From NCBI GenBank assembly GCA_937921805.1, contig CAKZUS010000117.1:1-6954 (forward strand): a DNA stretch of 6,954 nucleotides, in the 5' to 3' direction. Source of the DNA: an uncultured Granulosicoccaceae bacterium. GTDB lineage: Bacteria; Pseudomonadota; Gammaproteobacteria; JABXHR01. The notes beneath the pieces were generated by a model. The model saw only the letters and a list, made by a program, of their open reading frames with translations, was not told where the DNA came from and ran no database searches. Numbering within the stretch: the first letter of the stretch is position 1; every line of letters starts with the position of its first letter. The translations under genes and the position numbers were made by a program. Shown one piece after another: positions 1 to 4,802 of this stretch.

Positions 1-1871
1 CCCTGCGTACCGTGCGCCCGTGCACCACGAACGCGAGGCATCAAAAATCGCACATATAGCGTCTCAAACTCCATATCCAGGTACGACACCAGAGCGTGCT
101 CAGCGGCGATAGTCTCCCGCCACCACTGCGTCAATGCACAAGCCAGGCGCTGCCCTTCGGCCACCGCATCGGCTTCGCTCCAATGCGCACCGAGCAAGAC
201 AAACAGCGAATCGGTATCCCCGTAGATCACCCGCCGCTGCTGGCGCTGCAGCCAATCGCGACTGCGCGTAATAATGTCGTGCCCGCGTAGCGTGATGCTG
301 CTTGCCAGACGCGCATCATAGAATCGACAGCCGCTAGAACCCAGCACACCGTAGAACGAATTCATGATGATTTTCACCGCTTGCGACAGCGGGGCATTGG
401 ACTCTCGCTTAGCCCGATCGCGCTCAGCCCACAGGCTGGCGATCAGCTCCGGCAAGATAGCTCCTTCGCGCGCAAAGCGAGCACCGCGAAACCCCTCTAC
501 TGGATTGTCTCCCGCCGCAGCAAGGCCATAGGGGTCAATACAAAACGTCCGGATAATACTGGGATAAAGACTCTTGAAGTCCAGCACTAAGACATGGTCA
601 TATAGCCCCGGCTCGGAATCGAGCACATACCCCCCTGGACTGGATTCGTTGCTGCGCACCTGTCCCAAACTAGGCGCGACCATGCCGCGGCGGTGCAGGC
701 GTGGAAGATACAAGTGATCAAACGCCGCTACAGAACCACCGACGCGATCTATAGCCAAGCCAGTCATGCGCGCGCGCGCCATCGCAAAGCGCAGTAAATC
801 CGTGTGCGCCAGAATGCGCAGCACGAGTACGCAGTCCTGCATGTTGTAATCAGCGAGCAGCTCGGGCTGCTCTCGGTACTGTTGCTGGATCGTCTCGAGC
901 TTACCAAGACCAGAGTCCTCGATCAGCTTGCTCTCGCCAAGCAAGGTCTCAGAGACGTGTTGCAGAGAAAAACTCTCAAACTGCCAAAATGCCGCCCGTA
1001 GATGCTCGATCCCATCGATCACGGGCCGCCCTGGAATACGCGCCACCCACGGTTGCCCTTGTCGAGAAGGCGCCAAGACGCCGGCCCGGTCTTGGCCTCT
1101 CCCCAGCGCAAACTCAACCCCGAGACGCTGGCAACGTTGGTGCAAAAAGCGCAAATCAAAATCCACGACGCTCCACCCCACAATCAGATCCGGATCTTGC
1201 TCTGCGATCCAAGCAAAGCAAGCGCGCAGCGTCGCTACTTCGTCGCCACAATAGTGCAGGTGATACCCGCCGCGCTCGGTACTCGCTGCGCGGGGTTTGA
1301 CCATAAACACCGCCCGCGCTCCATCACGCCCTACCACGCTCGCAATCGCGACCCCAATGCTATAAAGCGGAGCCTCAAAACCTCCACCGGTCTCGATATC
1401 TAGCGAGACTGCGCGCAACTCTCCTCCCTCATCGTGGTGCGCGCTCACTCGCTGTGGCTGCCCAATACGCCAATAACCCGCCGCTCGCTGCCAGTCGCCG
1501 CTCACTTGCATACCAGCCGTAACAAAGCGCTCCATCAAATACCGATCACTCGGCTTTATATCAGCCTCTAGCGCCAACTGGCGGTGCTGTGGCTTCTCGG
1601 AGAGCCACTGTTGCAAGTGTTGCTGCTGACGAAAATACAAGGCCTCCACCGCGCGCCCGTGCAGGCGCTTGAGCGCAAGGGGTCTGCGCTCGTCAATCAG
1701 TGGGTGCTGGGGCAGCTCCAAACCTTGCTCTACAAAGCATACCGCCCGCTCCCCGCGCACCTCGACTCGGGCTGGGCCGTCGTCTGTCGCGAGCCAAAAC
1801 CACAGTACCAGCCCTTGCGGCGTATCCCGCCAATGGCGGGTCAATAGCGTGCCAACACGGGTCTCGCTCAT
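1..1871 (-). CDS. polB: DNA polymerase II (family B), 5' portion; runs off the left edge
   Basis: Repair and translesion DNA polymerase with 3'-5' proofreading, used in restarting stalled forks. About 623 codons are visible; E. coli Pol II has 783 residues, so roughly the last 160 lie outside the window. The N-terminus (LLTRHWRDTPQG, then FWLATDDGP) closely matches E. coli Pol II, which fixes the ATG at 1871. Exonuclease motifs: Exo I with D158-I-E160-T, Exo II as GWSVVDFD (D239), Exo III as YNMQDC (Y342, D346). Polymerase motifs: A as DFKSLYPSII (D431), B as KIIMNSFYG (K500-G508), C as YGDTDS (D552, D554). The oddity is Ser234 in Exo II, where the family normally has Asn. The visible end reads RFLMPRVRGA and then GTQG, just before the expected KKRYAG motif. 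A GGAG lies 12 nt before the ATG, rather far for a Shine-Dalgarno. E. coli polB is SOS-regulated, but no CTG-N10-CAG LexA box was found upstream here. Identity is very secure. Confidence 0.97.
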   Translation of the reverse strand, partial: MSETRVGTLLTRHWRDTPQGLVLWFWLATDDGPARVEVRGERAVCFVEQGLELPQHPLIDERRPLALKRLHGRAVEALYFRQQQHLQQWLSEKPQHRQLALEADIKPSDRYLMERFVTAGMQVSGDWQRAAGYWRIGQPQRVSAHHDEGGELRAVSLDIETGGGFEAPLYSIGVAIASVVGRDGARAVFMVKPRAASTERGGYHLHYCGDEVATLRACFAWIAEQDPDLIVGWSVVDFDLRFLHQRCQRLGVEFALGRGQDRAGVLAPSRQGQPWVARIPGRPVIDGIEHLRAAFWQFESFSLQHVSETLLGESKLIEDSGLGKLETIQQQYREQPELLADYNMQDCVLVLRILAHTDLLRFAMARARMTGLAIDRVGGSVAAFDHLYLPRLHRRGMVAPSLGQVRSNESSPGGYVLDSEPGLYDHVLVLDFKSLYPSIIRTFCIDPYGLAAAGDNPVEGFRGARFAREGAILPELIASLWAERDRAKRESNAPLSQAVKIIMNSFYGVLGSSGCRFYDARLASSITLRGHDIITRSRDWLQRQQRRVIYGDTDSLFVLLGAHWSEADAVAEGQRLACALTQWWRETIAAEHALVSYLDMEFETLYVRFLMPRVRGARAHGTQ

Positions 1872-1887
1872 TGGCTCGTCATTCTCC

Positions 1888-1906
1888 GCTGCGCTTGAAG
1901 CGCTGC
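1888..1906. promoter_or_regulatory. Inverted repeat in the polB leader
   Basis: A 19-bp interrupted dyad is seen: GCGCTT at 1891-1896 and AAGCGC at 1898-1903 around one central base. Each arm extends by two more paired bases (1888-1889 with 1905-1906) beyond a single mismatch. On the polB transcript it would fold as a short GC-rich hairpin directly upstream of the GGAG (complement of 1884-1887). It could be a repressor operator or an RNA hairpin tuning translation; neither can be decided from the sequence. Confidence 0.35.
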
Positions 1907-2119
1907 ATCACTACACATCAACCTCAATCTCGCTCCTGGGGTTTTCCTCCTATTCTCTCTCATCTCTGTCAACCACAATTCACTCTCTGCGCTGTGATGG
2001 AGTAGACCCGATAAATCATTGAGACATATTTTGGATAATTTTCCTAGAAGCAAGGCACTGCCATGCACTGTAGTGGCCGTGAATGTCAATGTCTTCTCAG
2101 CACCAGAGCCGCTCCTGTA

Positions 2120-2144
2120 AGCTTCGAGCAGAGTCAGCTTCGAG
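2120..2144. repeat. 9-bp direct repeat, period 16, upstream of the glycosylase gene
   Basis: AGCTTCGAG occurs at 2120-2128 and again at 2136-2144, the second copy ending 24 bp before the glycosylase ATG. A 16-bp period is not an integral number of 10.5-bp helical turns. It could be a binding site or chance; there is no recognisable regulator motif. Confidence 0.35.
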
Positions 2145-2168
2145 TACATCCTGTTGAGACAGCCTGAA

Positions 2169-2645
2169 ATGGAAGCGCTGCATGGCCTTCCCGCCCTCGT
2201 CGGCCTGCGGCCGCGTCTGTTGATTCTTGGCTCTATGCCGGGGGCGGTGTCCCTCGACACGCACCAGTACTACGCGCATCCTCGCAATGTGTTCTGGCGC
2301 ATCATCGCCCCTGACTATCAAGACTACGATGCGCGCTGCCAATACGCCCAATCCCTCGGCATTGCGCTATGGGATGTGATGGCGCAATGCCAGCGCTCTG
2401 GTAGTTTGGATTCCGCCATCGCGGCTCACGGTATTGTTTATAACCCTCTCGGGGCGTTTCTTGCACAGCACCCTACTATTGAGCGGGTCTTGCTCAATGG
2501 TGGCACCGCAGCCAAGCACTTTGCTCGATACCAAAAATTAGCGCGCATTGAGATCGACAGCGTGGCACTGCCGTCCACCAGCCCCGCGTATGCCGCTATG
2601 CCGTGGGAAGAAAAACAGCGGCGCTGGAGAGCCGCACTCCACTGA
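2169..2645 (+). CDS. DNA-deoxyinosine (hypoxanthine) glycosylase, UDG superfamily family 6
   Basis: Base-excision repair enzyme of 158 residues expected to remove hypoxanthine, the deamination product of adenine, from DNA, leaving an abasic site. The N-terminal strand LLILGSMPG (17-25) is followed by YYAHPRNVFW (34-43). Asn40 corresponds to the catalytic Asn of family 6 enzymes such as the Methanosarcina one. GIALWDV (64-70), YNPLGAFL (91-98), LLNGGTAAKHF (108-118) and the terminal LPSTSPAYA (134-142) match the remaining signature motifs of the family. The ATG at 2169 is preferred because it leaves a short leader before the first strand, as usual here. A TTG at 2154 would add five residues. 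No clear Shine-Dalgarno precedes either. It is divergent from polB, and an MFS gene follows on the same strand after 148 bp. Activity on hypoxanthine is inferred from the family. Confidence 0.9.
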   Translation: MEALHGLPALVGLRPRLLILGSMPGAVSLDTHQYYAHPRNVFWRIIAPDYQDYDARCQYAQSLGIALWDVMAQCQRSGSLDSAIAAHGIVYNPLGAFLAQHPTIERVLLNGGTAAKHFARYQKLARIEIDSVALPSTSPAYAAMPWEEKQRRWRAALH

Positions 2646-2658
2646 CTCACGGCTAGCT

Positions 2659-2688
2659 CGAGTGCTCTCCCGAGTGCTCTCCCGAGTG
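2659..2688. repeat. 12-bp tandem repeat, 2.5 copies
   Basis: CGAGTGCTCTCC occurs at 2659-2670 and 2671-2682, followed by a half copy CGAGTG at 2683-2688, beginning 14 bp after the glycosylase stop codon. The unit length of four codons keeps the upstream open frame of the MFS gene intact (it would read RVLS repeated). The copies are identical, pointing to recent slippage duplication. The sequence is not a typical terminator: the possible stems are short and no T-run follows. Confidence 0.8.
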
Positions 2689-2793
2689 GTTACCCTCTGC
2701 TCTACCTCTACTAGACCAAGCGCCTACACAAATATCAGCGCCGTCCAGGCGCGCCGCGTTACCATCGCCACACTGCCGCCATCGCGACCGACC

Positions 2794-4005
2794 ATGCCCA
2801 TGCCCGTACCCATTGCCCGTATCTACATCCCGCTTGCCTTTGGCTATTTGCTCTCGTACTTCTACCGCAACGCCAATGCCATCATCGAGCGCGATCTCGT
2901 CGCGGAGCTGGGCCTGAGCGCAGGCCAGTTAGGGCTGCTCACTGCGGCGTACTTTATGTCCTTCGCTGCGATGCAAATCCCCTTGGGCTTGCTGCTCGAT
3001 CGCTACGGCCCCCGCCGCACAGAGGCCGTGCTGTTATTGGCCGCAGCGCTGGGCGCGCTCTGGTTTTCCCAGGCCACAAGCTTTGCTGGCTTGTTTATGG
3101 GGCGCTTGTGCATCGGCTTTGGCGTCTCCGCCTGTTTGATGGCGGCGTTTAAAGCCTATAGCTCTTGGTTTCGCCCCGAACAGTTACCTATGATCAATGG
3201 CTGGCAAATGGTCGCTGGAGGCATCGGGGCATTGGGCGCGACAGCGCCACTGCAAACGGCATTGCACTACACCGATTGGCGCGGCGTGTTTATGGCGCTG
3301 GCTATCGTCACGATTGCCGCGGCGGTGCTCTTGTGGACGCTCTACCCCGACGCGCCCCAGCAGCAACAACCCGAATCCCTGCCCCAGCAGTGGCAGGGAC
3401 TCATGCAAGTGCTGCGCAGTCGTATTTTTTGGCATATTGCGCCTTATTGCATCCTCTCGCAAGCCGCATTTTTTGCCTATCAAGGCCTCTGGATCGCCCC
3501 CTGGCTACGCGACGTGGCTGGCTTTGATGATGCCGCTGTGGGCCAGGCGCTTCTGTTGATGACCCTGGCGATGATCAGTGGTTTTTTTGTGCTGGGCATG
3601 GCCGCGACACGGCTCAAGCAGCGCTTTGATATCGCCCCGAGCCATATTGCATTGGTGACTATGAGCGCTTGTCTTGGCATTCAAGTGCTGATTATGCTGG
3701 GGATCACCACCGCTATCGTGCCCCTACTAATGGGGTTGAGCTTTTGCGCCACGGGCGGCATTTTGCCCTACGCGGGCTTGTCGCAGCAGTTTCCTCAACA
3801 CTTAGCCGGACGGGTCAACACCAGCCTCAATCTGGGCGTGTTTGTGGCCGCGTTTGCATTGCAATGGGGCACTGGCGTCATCATAGGTCTGTGGCCTAGC
3901 GACGCGGGGCAATATGCTTTTGAAGGCTACCGCGCCGCTTTTGGCATGCTCGTCGCGCTACAAGCGCTAGGCCTGGTTTGGGCCTTGCGCCGCCGCGACA
4001 AATAG
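2794..4005 (+). CDS. Major facilitator superfamily (MFS) transporter, substrate unknown
   Basis: Inner-membrane secondary transporter of 403 residues, the usual length for a 12-helix MFS protein. Hydrophobic segments follow one another along the chain. The signature loop between helices 2 and 3 is clear: G65-LLL-D69-R70-Y-G72-P-R74-R75. Helix 1 carries YLLSYFYRNANAII (18-31), with Arg25 inside the membrane, and is followed by an ELGLSAGQLGLL stretch common in bacterial MFS proteins of the nitrate/sugar-phosphate-like groups. The ATG at 2794 is chosen because it sits just before helix 1. A second ATG at 2800 is equally possible. The frame stays open upstream to 2548, but those 82 extra codons overlap the glycosylase gene and read as low-complexity Arg/Ser/Pro sequence. 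No Shine-Dalgarno is visible. The gene runs in the direction of the glycosylase and may be co-transcribed with it. Transported compound cannot be named. Confidence 0.9.
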   Translation: MPMPVPIARIYIPLAFGYLLSYFYRNANAIIERDLVAELGLSAGQLGLLTAAYFMSFAAMQIPLGLLLDRYGPRRTEAVLLLAAALGALWFSQATSFAGLFMGRLCIGFGVSACLMAAFKAYSSWFRPEQLPMINGWQMVAGGIGALGATAPLQTALHYTDWRGVFMALAIVTIAAAVLLWTLYPDAPQQQQPESLPQQWQGLMQVLRSRIFWHIAPYCILSQAAFFAYQGLWIAPWLRDVAGFDDAAVGQALLLMTLAMISGFFVLGMAATRLKQRFDIAPSHIALVTMSACLGIQVLIMLGITTAIVPLLMGLSFCATGGILPYAGLSQQFPQHLAGRVNTSLNLGVFVAAFALQWGTGVIIGLWPSDAGQYAFEGYRAAFGMLVALQALGLVWALRRRDK

Positions 4006-4010
4006 CTATT

Positions 4011-4050
4011 GAGATCACCATCTCTGACTGTATTTCTAGTTTTATTATTG
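4011..4050. terminator. Weak possible terminator between convergent genes
   Basis: The 47-bp gap between the MFS stop and the methyltransferase stop holds a small hairpin, GAGAT-CACC-ATCTC (4011-4024), followed on the plus strand by an A+T-rich, T-rich stretch. The stem is only five pairs and the T-run is interrupted, so this is a poor intrinsic terminator. Its position between convergent genes is the main argument for it. Confidence 0.3.
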
Positions 4051-4052
4051 AT

Positions 4053-4676
4053 TTATTTTTCGAGAAGAAACCAGGTCCCATCATCCATCGGCGCCCAATT
4101 GTCTCGATGGTAGAAGAAGCCATAATCCACGAGTTTCATGCCAAAACGATCGATCATTTCTCCTGCAAAATCGCGCTTATAGAGGCGCTCTTCATTGCCG
4201 CGATAACTCACCGACACCGGAGTCGGGTTGTAGTACTCCCCAATGAGCACATACCGGCGGCTGACTTGGTAGAGATTCTCGTAGACCCGCGGCAGCATAT
4301 CTGGATTGATGTGGATGAGCACCCCGTTGGTAAAGGTCAGGTCAACCGCTTCAGTCTCTTTCATCGGCTCGATGATCGACCCCTGACTCACCTCAGCGAC
4401 CCCCAGTGCGCGCGCTTGCTCCAGGGCTTTTGCATTAATTTCTATCGCGCTTAATTCCAGCGCGGGGTAAAGATGCTTGAGCACCGCTAAGTTGGGACCA
4501 GAGTTACAGCCAAATTCACGGATACTCCGCACACTGTGCGCGGCACGCAGTACGCGTGTCCAGTAGGCAGTGCGTCCCGCAAAGGTGACATCCAAGGTAT
4601 TGCGATCTACATATTCGTTTCCGAATTCCCCCGCCCAAAATGCTTCTTGCTCAGTTTGGTAGTGTTCCACAGCCAT
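4053..4676 (-). CDS. SAM-dependent methyltransferase, pseudaminic-acid-biosynthesis-associated type
   Basis: Class I methyltransferase of 207 residues. The N-terminus YQTEQEAFWAGEFGNEYVDRN (6-26), the segment TNGVLIHINPD (116-126), GEYYNPTPVSVSYRG (146-160), LYKRDFAGEMIDRFGMKLVDYGF (165-187) and the ending TWFLLEK are hallmarks of the methylase family found in pseudaminic acid gene clusters. The SAM-binding loop is REFGCNSGPN (53-62), and the acidic residue after strand 2 is Glu79. Known members sit in flagellin or surface-glycan nonulosonic acid loci. The exact acceptor is not established to my knowledge, and it is inferred here only from family membership. Start: the ATG at 4676 has GGAG six bases upstream. 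A TTG at 4688 would place that ribosome site inside the gene, so it is rejected. It is convergent with the MFS gene and divergent from tamA. No pse synthesis genes are present in the window. Confidence 0.9.
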   Translation of the reverse strand: MAVEHYQTEQEAFWAGEFGNEYVDRNTLDVTFAGRTAYWTRVLRAAHSVRSIREFGCNSGPNLAVLKHLYPALELSAIEINAKALEQARALGVAEVSQGSIIEPMKETEAVDLTFTNGVLIHINPDMLPRVYENLYQVSRRYVLIGEYYNPTPVSVSYRGNEERLYKRDFAGEMIDRFGMKLVDYGFFYHRDNWAPMDDGTWFLLEK

Positions 4677-4802
4677 TATCCTCTCCAAAGATGGCAGTGA
4701 TGCAGCAAACAGCAGGCCAAATACACTCCGGTTCAGCCACGCTCCGTCTCCATTTTCGTTAGGCTATAAGTCTTCTCACACCCTCACATAGTGGGCAGCG
4801 AT
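4677..4802. promoter_or_regulatory. Divergent control region for the methyltransferase and tamA
   Basis: The 126-bp gap must hold promoters for both divergent genes. On the plus strand TATAAG (4765-4770), 32 bp before the tamA ATG, resembles a -10 box, but no good -35 lies 16-18 bp upstream. On the minus strand the GGAGAGG Shine-Dalgarno of the methyltransferase is clear (complement of 4680-4686), while its promoter is not. No dyad operator was noticed. Confidence 0.35.

Larger units (their letters stand above)
1872..2168. other. Divergent intergenic region between polB and the deoxyinosine glycosylase gene
   Basis: This 297-bp stretch holds the upstream regions of two divergent genes and is richer in A+T than its flanks, notably at 2015-2045. 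I see no confident sigma-70 promoter for either gene. A perfect TTGACA on the minus strand (1972-1967) has no acceptable -10 at 16-18 bp. TTGAGA at 2019-2024 and GATAAT at 2034-2039 on the plus strand are only 9 bp apart. All CTG trinucleotides were checked for a CAG ten bases later and none fits, so no canonical LexA box exists. The two recognisable structures, an inverted repeat and a direct repeat, are listed separately. A minus-strand open frame (2149-1868, 93 codons) fills most of the region but uses rare codons and resembles no protein I recognise. Confidence 0.8.

Noticed and set aside
1..30. A possible frameshift in polB: another frame reads ARYAG, resembling the conserved KKRYAG motif, right at the window edge.
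   Set aside because: The main frame stays open to the edge, and its GTQG ending can lead directly into the usual GSKKRYAG just outside the window. The other-frame match lacks the two lysines and is probably coincidental.
96..1847. Several plus-strand open frames of 60-130 codons across this stretch.
   Set aside because: They lie antisense to polB, which has every catalytic motif; the shadow proteins are Arg/Pro/Ser-rich with no recognisable domains.
1967..1972. A perfect TTGACA -35 element for polB on the minus strand.
   Set aside because: At 16-18 bp spacing the sequence is purine-rich (GAGGAA-like), not a -10 box.
2115..2131. CTG...CAG upstream of the glycosylase as a LexA box.
   Set aside because: The spacing is 11 bases rather than the required 10, and the interior lacks the A+T-rich alternating core.
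2548..2793. An 82-residue N-terminal extension of the MFS protein starting at the ATG at 2548.
   Set aside because: It overlaps the well-supported glycosylase gene by about 100 bp, has low-complexity composition, and would put a non-membrane leader before helix 1.
3978..4454. A plus-strand open frame of 158 codons across the MFS end and the methyltransferase.
   Set aside because: It is antisense to the methyltransferase, which has a full family signature and a good ribosome binding site.
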